Shown here piece after piece: positions 1-7,974 of a stretch of 64,000 nucleotides of DNA. The notes under the pieces are model-generated. The model was not told the origin of the DNA. It saw only the letters and a program-made list of their open reading frames with translations, and did no database searches. The position numbers and the translations under genes are program-made. How positions within the stretch are numbered: position 1 is the stretch's first letter; every line of letters begins with the position of its first letter. Source of the DNA: Zavarzinella sp. (GTDB lineage: Bacteria > Planctomycetota > Planctomycetia > Gemmatales > Gemmataceae); contig JAWKTI010000007.1 of assembly GCA_041399155.1 (NCBI GenBank), forward strand, positions 1 to 64,000. The letters run 5' to 3'.

Positions 1-188
1 AAATTGGGTTTAAGAATTTCTGACAGTACTATCACGCAAGCCACGAAGGAAAAAATGGGACACAACAAGCCTGTAGCGTTAGCGAAGGAATTTTCCTGTT
101 AAACGCGGTTTGTGTTTCTGTACTTTGTGAGCCAATGGTGCAAGTTAGGCTACTTTGTCCATTGCGCTCCCGAACGAACAAACGGAGG

Positions 189-782
189 TTACGAATAATT
201 TTGCATGGCCAAGTCAGTCCAGAATGGAATGACCTTATAACTATCATCGAAGACTGGATAGCGATCTTCAATGGTCGGATCAGTTTGGTCGTGGTGTGAC
301 CACAAAAGATACTCAGCAAGATTCCGGCCTCGATGAATCACATCCGCCTGATGGATGGAAAAAACAGGGTTCTCTTCCGCATTTGGCTCGCTCGGTATAT
401 AGGAATGACCATAAATCGGGATCAGAGGGGGGAGTTGGCTGAGACGTGAAGATGCAAGTTCAACTGCCTCCTGAACGTTTTGTGGCCTATCCCCCCACTC
501 TGACCACCAGAAAACTTGGTTTCTGATGTCAATATAAATTCCTTCCGCAGGCCAACGAAGTCTGTCGAAAACAAATTCGTCTGGATCTCGCCAATCGGGA
601 AAGCGAGTCCCTATCGGAAGCCCCCACTGTAAGAAAACTCTTAAGTCTGGTGGAAATCTAAACGAGAACCGTGCCTCAACCGACTGCAATTCATTCTCCA
701 GCATGCCAGACGCAAATACCACTCCCCGAGCCAACAGATGTGTTTTGGCCGCATGCAATTGATCCAGATAAAAACTTGTCAT
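189..782 (-). CDS. SMI1/KNR4 (SUKH)-like protein
   Basis: Unnamed protein of about 197 residues resembling the SMI1/KNR4 (SUKH) fold. Seen: an N-terminal helix region, then FSFRFPPDLRVFLQWGLPIG, a typical SUKH opening in which an acidic protein ends a helix at F-P-x-D-x-R-x-F-L, and later the IPIYGHSYIP segment followed by VFSIHQADVIHRGRNLAEYL, matching the usual I-P-I then S-V-x-Q-x-D-x-I pattern. SUKH proteins are known as immunity proteins for polymorphic toxins or as general cytoplasmic interaction domains. No toxin gene is visible beside it. The reading frame is open further upstream to an ATG at 896 (and a TTG at 905), but no convincing ribosome binding site marks that start; I prefer the ATG at 782, close to where the domain begins. 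The first ~40 upstream codons may still be real. Confidence 0.6.
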   Translation of the reverse strand: MTSFYLDQLHAAKTHLLARGVVFASGMLENELQSVEARFSFRFPPDLRVFLQWGLPIGTRFPDWRDPDEFVFDRLRWPAEGIYIDIRNQVFWWSEWGDRPQNVQEAVELASSRLSQLPPLIPIYGHSYIPSEPNAEENPVFSIHQADVIHRGRNLAEYLLWSHHDQTDPTIEDRYPVFDDSYKVIPFWTDLAMQNYS

Positions 783-951
783 GTTTATTGCCATGCATTC
801 GTTGATGCCGGTGAACTGCGTAAAACACCTATCATTGAGCAGGTCAGGCATCGACCCCTGGCGATCAGTGATGTACCAGTTCACATCATCGTTCATGCCC
901 TTCAACTCTGCTCAGTTGGTGCGGCTGGTAACATGCACCCAAACTTTCCTT

Positions 952-1695
952 TTATTTCGCTTTTTTCTCAAATGTAACGATGTGCTGCCATGGCAGGACT
1001 TTTGATGTGCCTGCGTGCTTCATTTCCGGAAAAGCGGACATTTCCTTAATTACCTGACGTTCACTCATTTTGTGCACCAGTTTAATCGGAACTTTCTGGT
1101 CTTCGAGGCGATATTCCACAAAAACCAGCTTCCCACCTGGTTTGAGGCAGGAAACCAGTTTCGCTGCCATTTCATACGGAAACTCAAACTCGTGGTAAAC
1201 ATCTACCATCAGGCAGAGGTCGACCGCATTTTCCGGTAATTTGGGATCCGCGATTTCACCCATGACCGGTTCAATCTGGGTAACACCGGTTTCTTTCATC
1301 CGTTTGCGGATGATATCCAGCATCTCTTTCTGGATATCCACCGCATAGACTTTTCCTTTGGCTCCCACCGCTTCGGCCATGCGAAACGAGTGGTAACCAC
1401 TGCCCGCACCAATGTCGGCGACCACCATGCCGGGCTTTAACTTCAATTCTGCGTGCAGTTTTTTAGGATTTTCTTCCTCTTCCCGCTCTGGCCGTTCCAG
1501 CCAACTGGCGGCAGCATGCCCCATCACGTGGGCAATTTCACGGTCCATATAGAACTTGCCAATACCATTGGGATCGTGAATTCGCTTAAAACTGTACCGC
1601 TTTTCGGTATCTTTGGGGCCGGGCTTAGCCTCCTGTGCGTGGGCCCTACTGGTAATACCAAGTATTACAATTGCCAGAAATTGTAGCCGCTTCAT
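952..1695 (-). CDS. Secreted class I SAM-dependent methyltransferase
   Basis: Probable S-adenosylmethionine-dependent methyltransferase of 247 residues carrying an N-terminal signal peptide (hydrophobic stretch ending at a SRAHAQ cleavage region), so it should act outside the cytoplasmic membrane. Motif I (VADIGAGSGYHSF), the acidic strand-2 end (VYAVDIQKEML) and a motif around DLCLMVDVYHEF are clear. An exported SAM-dependent enzyme is odd because SAM is cytoplasmic, yet such proteins recur in planctomycete genomes. The start at 1695 is chosen because GGAGG lies about 6 bases upstream; an in-frame ATG 15 bases earlier has no such site. It is divergent from the sdh operon. Substrate unknown. 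Confidence 0.85.
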   Translation of the reverse strand: MKRLQFLAIVILGITSRAHAQEAKPGPKDTEKRYSFKRIHDPNGIGKFYMDREIAHVMGHAAASWLERPEREEEENPKKLHAELKLKPGMVVADIGAGSGYHSFRMAEAVGAKGKVYAVDIQKEMLDIIRKRMKETGVTQIEPVMGEIADPKLPENAVDLCLMVDVYHEFEFPYEMAAKLVSCLKPGGKLVFVEYRLEDQKVPIKLVHKMSERQVIKEMSAFPEMKHAGTSKVLPWQHIVTFEKKAK

Positions 1696-1811
1696 GTTAA
1701 TCCTCCACAATGGTTACGGGTAATATCATTGTAGTTTTGTGAAATCCACAAACTTTGCTAAAACCAGGGCTGGGGCAAACTTTATTTATGGCCGATTCTG
1801 AGTTTGCTTCC

Positions 1812-1826
1812 CTAAGATACTCTTAG
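1812..1826. promoter_or_regulatory. Perfect 6-3-6 dyad upstream of sdhC
   Basis: CTAAGA-TAC-TCTTAG, a perfect inverted repeat 42 bases before the sdhC ATG in the divergent intergenic region. It shares GATACT and TTAG letters with the dyad ahead of feoA at 51552-51566, so a common metalloregulator is possible but unproven. Confidence 0.25.
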
Positions 1827-1868
1827 TTAAGCCTTTTCCGCAATTTATTCACGGGATCAAACGAAGAA

Positions 1869-2723
1869 ATGTCTTCCGCGTCACCCACGAAACGATTAAC
1901 ACCAGCTAACTTCTCCCCCAGTGGCAAGGGGATCTGGGATTGGCTTCGACCATTTTTCACCAGTTCCATTGGTGCGAAAGCGACGACTGCCGTTACCGGG
2001 ATGGCTTTGACTGGCTTCGTCATTGCCCACCTGGTGGGGAATCTGAAGATTTTTGCCGGTCGCGATGCACTTAATGAGTATGCCGCTTTCCTGCAAAGTT
2101 TTGGCCCACTGCTCTGGGTGGCCCGAATCGGCCTGCTGGTCGTGTTTGTGCTTCACCTGTACCTGGCACTCAGCCTGAAACGCCGATCGGTGCTGGCCCG
2201 CCCAGTCAAATATCAGTTTGAACGTACGATTCAGGCACCAGTCAGCAGCAAAATTATGCCCTGGACCGGCGCAGTGATCCTGCTGTTCGTGCTGTTCCAT
2301 CTGGCCCACTTTACCTTCGGCTGGGTGTCGACCACGATGGCCACGGAAAAAACCAGCCTGAAACTGGTGGAAGCCAATTACCTGGAAATTACCGACCAGT
2401 CGGGTCTGCGTGATGTATATACGATGGTGATTCACGGTTTCAGTAATCCAGTGATCGCGATTCTCTATCTGGTGGCACAGGTTTTCCTGTTTCTGCACCT
2501 GCAGCACGGAATTGCCAGTGTATTCCAGACTCTCGGCCTGAATACCCCGCGTATTCAGCCCACCATCCGCAAAATTGCCCTCGGAATTGCTGGGTTGATT
2601 CTGTTAGGCAACTCTGCCATTGTGGTGGCTGTCTGGACAGGGCAGATGGAAGAATACGGTAAAGGCGTGTATGTGCACAAACCTGAAACCGTTCAGATGA
2701 TTAGCGTGCCGTCCAAAAACTAG
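1869..2723 (+). CDS. sdhC: Succinate dehydrogenase cytochrome b558 subunit
   Basis: Membrane anchor subunit of succinate dehydrogenase, 284 residues, of the single-subunit cytochrome b558 type that spans the membrane five times and holds heme(s) on conserved histidines. Seen: five hydrophobic segments, with TGMALTGFVIAHLVGNL in the first, LVVFVLHLYLALSL in the second, LFVLFHLAHFTFGW in the third, a VIHGFSNPVIAILYLVAQVFL segment followed by HLQHGIASVFQTLG, and a last hydrophobic helix near the C-terminus; the H-x-x-x-N, HLYL and HLQHG histidines are the likely heme ligands. It is first in a three-gene operon with sdhA (62-base gap) and sdhB, the usual order for this type, and passes electrons from the iron-sulfur subunit to quinone. 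Confidence 0.92.
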   Translation: MSSASPTKRLTPANFSPSGKGIWDWLRPFFTSSIGAKATTAVTGMALTGFVIAHLVGNLKIFAGRDALNEYAAFLQSFGPLLWVARIGLLVVFVLHLYLALSLKRRSVLARPVKYQFERTIQAPVSSKIMPWTGAVILLFVLFHLAHFTFGWVSTTMATEKTSLKLVEANYLEITDQSGLRDVYTMVIHGFSNPVIAILYLVAQVFLFLHLQHGIASVFQTLGLNTPRIQPTIRKIALGIAGLILLGNSAIVVAVWTGQMEEYGKGVYVHKPETVQMISVPSKN

Positions 2724-2785
2724 TGCCGCTGGTTTACCATGCTGGCGAATGATACTTTGCTTTAACTTTCGAAATAACGGGTAAC

Positions 2786-4708
2786 GTGATGATTCAGCTC
2801 GACTCTAAGGTTCCTTCTGGTCCGATCGAGCAAAAATGGACCAATTACAAGTTTCAGTCCAAACTGGTCAACCCAGCCAATAAACGAAAGTTTTCGGTGA
2901 TTGTTGTGGGTACCGGTTTGGCAGGTGCCTCCGCTGCAGCCACGCTGTCGGAATTAGGCTATCAGGTGCATGCGTTCTGCTTTCAGGATTCTGCACGCCG
3001 AGCCCACTCCATCGCCGCCCAGGGTGGGATCAACGCCGCAAAAAATTACCAGAATGACGGCGATAGTATCAAACGGTTGTTTTATGATACGATTAAAGGT
3101 GGCGATTTCCGTGCCCGCGAAGCAAACGTGTATCGCCTCGCGGAAGTATCGGTCAATATCATCGATCAGTGCGTCGCCCAGGGTGTCCCATTTGCCCGCG
3201 ATTATGGTGGCCTGCTGACCAATCGCTCCTTCGGTGGGGCTCAGGTCTCCCGAACGTTCTATTGCCGTGGGCAGACTGGCCAACAGCTCTTGCTGGGTGC
3301 ATACCAGGCCCTGTCCCGTCAGGTCGGTTATGGCAAAGTGAAAATGCACCCACGCACCGAAATGCTGGATCTGGTGGTGGTCGACGGCCGGGCACGCGGG
3401 ATCGTCGTACGAGACCTAACTACTGGCCAGATAAGCAGTTACAGTGCAGATGCCGTAGTGTTGGCCACGGGAGGCTACAGCAACGCCTACTACCTGTCCA
3501 CCAACGCAGCGGGCTGCAACGTTACCGCCACCTTCCGTGCGTACAAACGGGGTGCCACGTTTGCCAACCCCTGTTACACGCAGATTCACCCCACCTGTAT
3601 TCCGGTGGCGGGCGACCATCAGTCGAAATTGACCCTGATGAGCGAATCGTTGCGGAACGATGGCCGCGTCTGGGTGCCAAAATCTCCTGGTGATGTCGGC
3701 AAGCACCCGAACGACATTCCGGAAGGCGACCGCGACTACTATCTGGAACGAATCTACCCCAGCTTCGGCAATCTTGCCCCACGCGACGTCTCCAGTCGTG
3801 CTGCAAAACGCGTCTGCGACGAGCAGCGGGGCGTTGGTCCCGGTGGACGGGGTGTTTACCTCGATTTCCGCGACGCCATCAAGCGAGATGGTGCCACCAA
3901 AGTCAAAGAGCGGTACGACAATCTGTTCGAAATGTACGAGCGGATTACTGGCGAAAATGCCTACACCCAGCCAATGCGGATTTACCCCGCACTCCACTAC
4001 ACAATGGGCGGGCTATGGGTCGATTATAACCTGATGTCCAATATCGAAGGACTGTTCGTGATTGGGGAAGCCAACTTCTCCGACCATGGTGCCAACCGCC
4101 TGGGGGCTTCCGCACTGATGCAGGGGCTGGCCGATGGTTACTTCATCCTTCCCTACACGATTGGCAACTACTTTGCTGGCGCGAAGAAAGAAGTGTTGCC
4201 CACCGACCATGCTGAATTCCTCAAATGTGAACAGGAACAGGCAGAACAGATCAAGAAACTGCTATCCATTGGTGGGAAGAAAACCGCCATTGAGTTCCAC
4301 CGCGAAGCGGGCAAAGTTCTCTGGGACAACGTGGGCATGTCCCGCACACGGCAATCGTGTGAGTCTGCGGTCAAACGCCTGCAGGATCTGCGCGAAGAAT
4401 ACTGGCATTCGGTGAACGTCCCTGGCACCGATGCCAATTTGAACCAGGCACTGGAACGGGCAGGTCGGGTGGCAGATTTTCTGGAGTTTGGCGAACTGCT
4501 GGCATTGGATGCTCTGACCCGCGAAGAATCGTGTGGGGGGCACTTCCGCGAAGAATATCAGCAGGGTGATGGCGAAGCCGCCCGCGATGATGAACATTAC
4601 AGCCATGTGGCTGCCTGGGAATATTCAGGCTTCAAGAAAGACCCTGTCCGCAATACAGAACCACTGAATTGGGAAGTTGTCCAGCCATCGTTGAGATCTT
4701 ACAAGTAA
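2786..4708 (+). CDS. sdhA: Succinate dehydrogenase flavoprotein subunit
   Basis: Catalytic flavoprotein of respiratory complex II (succinate to fumarate), about 640 residues. Seen: the FAD-binding dinucleotide fold VVGTGLAGASAAATL near residue 42, the histidine-containing segment RRAHSIAAQGGINAAKN that anchors covalent FAD in this family, LATGGYSNAYYLSTNA, the active-site region QIHPTCIP, and the C-terminal FAD loop NRLGASALMQGLADGYF. Its length and the AKNYQNDGDS insertion fit the non-proteobacterial (Bacteroides/Wolinella-like) long form. Translation may begin at GTG 2786 or the adjacent ATG 2789. It lies between sdhC and sdhB in one operon. Confidence 0.97.
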   Translation: MMIQLDSKVPSGPIEQKWTNYKFQSKLVNPANKRKFSVIVVGTGLAGASAAATLSELGYQVHAFCFQDSARRAHSIAAQGGINAAKNYQNDGDSIKRLFYDTIKGGDFRAREANVYRLAEVSVNIIDQCVAQGVPFARDYGGLLTNRSFGGAQVSRTFYCRGQTGQQLLLGAYQALSRQVGYGKVKMHPRTEMLDLVVVDGRARGIVVRDLTTGQISSYSADAVVLATGGYSNAYYLSTNAAGCNVTATFRAYKRGATFANPCYTQIHPTCIPVAGDHQSKLTLMSESLRNDGRVWVPKSPGDVGKHPNDIPEGDRDYYLERIYPSFGNLAPRDVSSRAAKRVCDEQRGVGPGGRGVYLDFRDAIKRDGATKVKERYDNLFEMYERITGENAYTQPMRIYPALHYTMGGLWVDYNLMSNIEGLFVIGEANFSDHGANRLGASALMQGLADGYFILPYTIGNYFAGAKKEVLPTDHAEFLKCEQEQAEQIKKLLSIGGKKTAIEFHREAGKVLWDNVGMSRTRQSCESAVKRLQDLREEYWHSVNVPGTDANLNQALERAGRVADFLEFGELLALDALTREESCGGHFREEYQQGDGEAARDDEHYSHVAAWEYSGFKKDPVRNTEPLNWEVVQPSLRSYK

Positions 4709-4744
4709 TTCACTTAACCTTTCGATAAAGAGAAGTGCATCGTC

Positions 4745-5524
4745 ATGAACCTAACTCTACATGTCTGGCGACAACAGGATGCCAAATCTCCTGGTGCAAT
4801 GGAAACCTACAAGGCGACCAACGTCAGCGAGGACATGTCATTTCTGGAAATGCTGGATGAAGTGAACGAAGAGTTGATTCGTCAGGGGAAAGAACCAATC
4901 GCCTTCGACCACGATTGTCGCGAAGGAATTTGTGGTTCTTGTGCCATGATGATCAATGGCATGGCCCACGGGCCAGAAAAAGGCACCACCGCCTGCCAGC
5001 TTCACATGCGAAAGTTTTCCGACGGTGAAGAAATCTGGATTGAACCATGGCGTGCTGCGGCATTTCCCGTGGTGCGGGATCTGGTGACCGATCGCTCATC
5101 ATTCGACCGTATCATCCAGGCTGGTGGTTACGTTTCCGTAAACACCGGTGGGGCCCGAGATGCCAACAACCTGCCGATTCCCAAGGAATCTGCGGAAACC
5201 GCCATGGACGCTGCCGCCTGCATTGGTTGTGGTGCCTGTGCGGCAAGCTGCAAGAATGCTTCCGCCATGTTGTTTGTGGCTGCCAAAGTGGTGCACCTTG
5301 GCAGTGTGCCACAAGGTCAGGCAGAACGCCGCGACCGTGCATTGAAAATGCTGGCCGTACACGATGAAGAAGGCTTTGGCCACTGCACCAATCAGTATGA
5401 ATGTGAAGCAGCCTGCCCGAAAGGAATTGGCGTGAAGTTTATTGCCCAACTCAACCGCGATTTCCTGAAAGCAAGTCTTTGCGTGGTGGGTCAGCGGGAA
5501 GAATCGGGCGATGGGGCCAGCTAA
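4745..5524 (+). CDS. sdhB: Succinate dehydrogenase iron-sulfur subunit
   Basis: Iron-sulfur subunit of complex II, 259 residues, carrying electrons from FADH2 to the cytochrome b subunit. All cluster motifs are visible: the [2Fe-2S] ligands in CREGICGSC followed by a fourth Cys in TTACQLH, the [4Fe-4S] motif CIGCGACAASC, and the last cysteine set in CTNQYECEAACPKG. The protein is last in sdhCAB, 36 bases behind sdhA. Its stop is only 14 bases from the stop of the convergent oxidoreductase gene, so the two transcription units end back to back. Confidence 0.96.
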   Translation: MNLTLHVWRQQDAKSPGAMETYKATNVSEDMSFLEMLDEVNEELIRQGKEPIAFDHDCREGICGSCAMMINGMAHGPEKGTTACQLHMRKFSDGEEIWIEPWRAAAFPVVRDLVTDRSSFDRIIQAGGYVSVNTGGARDANNLPIPKESAETAMDAAACIGCGACAASCKNASAMLFVAAKVVHLGSVPQGQAERRDRALKMLAVHDEEGFGHCTNQYECEAACPKGIGVKFIAQLNRDFLKASLCVVGQREESGDGAS

Positions 5525-5538
5525 ACAGTTTTTTCTTC

Positions 5539-6864
5539 TTACAACCCTTCCACTTCCCAGCCTTTACGATAATCCCGTTTTACCATGGCAGTCGCTTTTG
5601 CGTTGTTCTTGATCTGCAGTTTATCCGATACCCATTCCAGTGTTTCGCCTTTGAAGCGGGTGGACAGGCAACCCAGCAGCACCGCTTCTGTCAGTGGGCC
5701 GGAATATTCAAACGGTGCAGACGTTTTTCCATTCCCACGAACCGCTTCCACAAACTGCAGGTAATGGTTCTGGCCATCCTGGTTAGGGATCTTGTATTCT
5801 GCAAACTTCTCCGTGGGCAATAAAATCGGTGCACCGATATAAGGTGAATAAAGCACCCCTTCGGTACCAATATAGATCGAACCCTGATCGTTCAGCGTCC
5901 GTTTGCCCAGAAGCTGCACCACTTCCGCGGGTGGGCGGTTTTTGCCGTTGTACCAGTTGATCACCACGGTATCGGTGGTGTATTGGCTGCCTGCGAATGT
6001 GTATTTCACCTGCACATTCAAACCCCAGTTATATTCATTGGGGGCATCACCCGTGGAAACCACACTGGTGGGGTTGGTCACTGCCGTTGAAGCGAACACC
6101 GGATCGAGAATGTGGCAGCCCATGTCGCCAAACGTGCCCGTACCGAAGTCGAGGCGTTTCCGCCAGTTGCCTGGGTGGTAATAACTGCCACCAATGAAGG
6201 GGCGTTCTGCAGCAACACCCAGCCACAAATCCCAATTCAAGTTTGCTGGAACAGGATCTTTCTTATCTGGCTTTGGTGCGGCGTCGCCCCATTGCTTACC
6301 ACTCCAACTGTGCACTTCCTTCACTTTGCCAATCGCACCCGCCTGAATGGTTGCAACCACGGTGCGGTGTACAGCGTGGGAGTGAATCTGAATCCCCATC
6401 TGGGTAACCAGTTTCTTCTCCGTTGCCACTTCCCGCAGGCGGCGTGCTTCGTAAATCGTTTGCGTCAAAGGCTTTTGGGTGTAAACATGCAGTCCCTGGT
6501 GCATGGCCCGCATCGTGATCGGTGCGTGCATATGGTCGGGCGTGGAAATGTTGCACGATGTCAGATTCTTTTCCTTATCGAGCAGTTCCCGCCAATCGGC
6601 ATACACTTTCACATCGGGGAACTGCTTTTTCACTTTGGCAAGGCGGTTCGTATCGACTTCTGCCACAGCAACCAGTTTCAGATTTTTGCTGCCTGCCAGC
6701 GAGGAAAGGTCGGCGTAGGCCATCCCATCGGCACCGAAGCTGGCATGATAGACGGTATCGCTGGGAGCTGCCGTCGCATGCTGGCGAAATACCGCAGGTG
6801 CTGCAAGTGCTGTTGCAGTAAGGGTTTGCAGGACTTGTCTTCGATTCATGATTGGTTGTTCCAT
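5539..6864 (-). CDS. Tat-exported Gfo/Idh/MocA family oxidoreductase
   Basis: NAD(P)-dependent sugar or inositol-type dehydrogenase of the Gfo/Idh/MocA family, 441 residues. The start region has a twin-arginine signal (NRRQVLQTLTATALAAPAVF), so the folded enzyme is predicted to be exported; planctomycetes encode many such Tat-targeted members. The Rossmann half contains LKLVAVAEVDTNRL, the DMHAPITMRAMHQGLHVYTQKP segment holds the family lysine (QKPL in place of EKPL), and the C-terminal half has GTFGDMGCHILDPVF with the usual G-D-x-G-x-H active-site signature. Start could be the ATG at 6864 or at 6849; neither has a strong ribosome site. Substrate unknown; neighbours give no pathway clue. Confidence 0.9.
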   Translation of the reverse strand: MEQPIMNRRQVLQTLTATALAAPAVFRQHATAAPSDTVYHASFGADGMAYADLSSLAGSKNLKLVAVAEVDTNRLAKVKKQFPDVKVYADWRELLDKEKNLTSCNISTPDHMHAPITMRAMHQGLHVYTQKPLTQTIYEARRLREVATEKKLVTQMGIQIHSHAVHRTVVATIQAGAIGKVKEVHSWSGKQWGDAAPKPDKKDPVPANLNWDLWLGVAAERPFIGGSYYHPGNWRKRLDFGTGTFGDMGCHILDPVFASTAVTNPTSVVSTGDAPNEYNWGLNVQVKYTFAGSQYTTDTVVINWYNGKNRPPAEVVQLLGKRTLNDQGSIYIGTEGVLYSPYIGAPILLPTEKFAEYKIPNQDGQNHYLQFVEAVRGNGKTSAPFEYSGPLTEAVLLGCLSTRFKGETLEWVSDKLQIKNNAKATAMVKRDYRKGWEVEGL

Positions 6865-7055
6865 CTTTCTGTGACCTTTTTGTTAAGTGAACAGTTTTCG
6901 GCAGGTGGGCGAACGGTTTGCACAAAGTGCCCATAGCTGAAATGCTACCCGGAATGGACGCCAGAAACAACAATCACTTTCAAATTGAACCGCTGGAACT
7001 GGAAAATATCCGCCAACTAGAATGAACTGAGACAGAATTTTCACGAGAAAGGAAC

Positions 7056-7400
7056 ATGGCAAAGAAGATTGACTGGTTGTACGAGCGGAAAGGGTGTACT
7101 ACCTGCAAAAAGGCAATGGCTTTTCTGGATGGTGCTGCGGTGAAAATTGGCGAAGTGGTGATTGCCAACAAGCAGAAGTATGGGCCGGAAGATGCCCTGG
7201 AACTGACGAAAAAAGTAAGCAAAGTCGTTGCGATGAAAGGGAAAAAGCTGGAAGTGCTGCCCCTGAAAACCACCGATGAAGAGACTCTGCTAGCTCACCT
7301 GATTGGGCCAACGGGCAATCTGCGTGCCCCCACAGCCATCGTTGGGAAAACCATGTACGTGGGCTTCAATGAAGAAGGTTACGGCGAAATCACTGGTTGA
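7056..7400 (+). CDS. ArsC/Spx-family thioredoxin-fold protein
   Basis: Small cytoplasmic protein of 114 residues with the ArsC-like thioredoxin fold. Seen: an N-terminal beta strand IDWLYERKGCTTCKKAMAFL with a CxxC pair (C-T-T-C), and near the C-terminus the conserved cis-proline-type strand LRAPTAIVGKTMYVGFNEE. Length matches ArsC/Spx proteins (110-140 residues). The CxxC resembles Spx/MgsR-type members rather than classical arsenate reductases, whose catalytic site is a single Cys followed by S/N; there are no ars genes next to it, so arsenate reduction should not be assumed. Preceded by GAGAAAGGAAC, a plausible ribosome site. Confidence 0.75.
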   Translation: MAKKIDWLYERKGCTTCKKAMAFLDGAAVKIGEVVIANKQKYGPEDALELTKKVSKVVAMKGKKLEVLPLKTTDEETLLAHLIGPTGNLRAPTAIVGKTMYVGFNEEGYGEITG

Positions 7401-7523
7401 AAAAACCTGCCAGCCTGATCTCCCAGCCCCCTTCATGGCTCACAGTGCGAGTAAGGGAATTTCTTAATTATACCCATTAACGTCACTCACGTTGATATCC
7501 ACAATCCACTCCAAAAGAATTAA

Positions 7524-7967
7524 CTCGGTCTTGATGTAGAACGGACTTCGACAACTGGCGCGTACTTAGTTGACTCAGTTTATGTTTCCTGTACGATCAT
7601 ATCGAATCATTTGCATGAAGTAGTTGATTCATTTATTATCAGCAACGGAAATGTATGCCTTGCTAGTCGGCCGGATGGTTTTGGTGGCAAAACAGCGCAT
7701 TCAAACGCTCGTTGTATTGTGATTGCCAATGGTGGCTTTTCTACTGATCTCGGTATCGATTGGGGCCATTTTAATCTCGATGGCGATCTATTGGTCGCTT
7801 CGGAAGCATTGAATTTACCATTCTCTGCAGATTATGTCTATTAAACTGTTACAATCAACGGCCATGCACTGCAGATTGTATTGCTTGCTTTTTGGCCTAA
7901 TGTAGCTGGAGTAGAAATAAATGACCTGGAGAGATACGGCGACAAGATTGAATTTCCTGGCACTTAG
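7524..7967 (+). pseudogene. Decayed N-terminally truncated paralogue of the downstream PDZ gene
   Basis: An open frame without a start runs from a TAA at 7521 to TAA at 7842, then on in the same frame to TAG at 7965. Its translation matches the middle of the adjacent intact gene: here LDVERTSTTGAYLVDSVYVS and LHEVVDSFIISNGNV, there LVEVADAGPNNPCSHLVQSV and LHEVKNSLLILDGDA; both then share a V-I-A-N-G-x-F-x-x-x-x-G-I core. Past the stop the reading still resembles the intact protein just before its PDZ domain. So this is a broken tandem duplicate with a lost 5' part, an internal stop and no PDZ domain. An ATG at 7611 opens a 77-codon piece, but I doubt it is a functional gene. Confidence 0.6.
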
Positions 7968-7974
7968 GCTGCCA

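Noticed and set aside
2954..3997. Minus-strand frames opposite sdhA, up to 193 codons
   Set aside because: Shadows of the sdhA frame in a GC-richer gene; no signals of their own.
7611..7844. 77-codon gene with its own ATG
   Set aside because: It is the central piece of the decayed paralogue; homology extends both upstream of the ATG and beyond the stop, so it is better read as a pseudogene.
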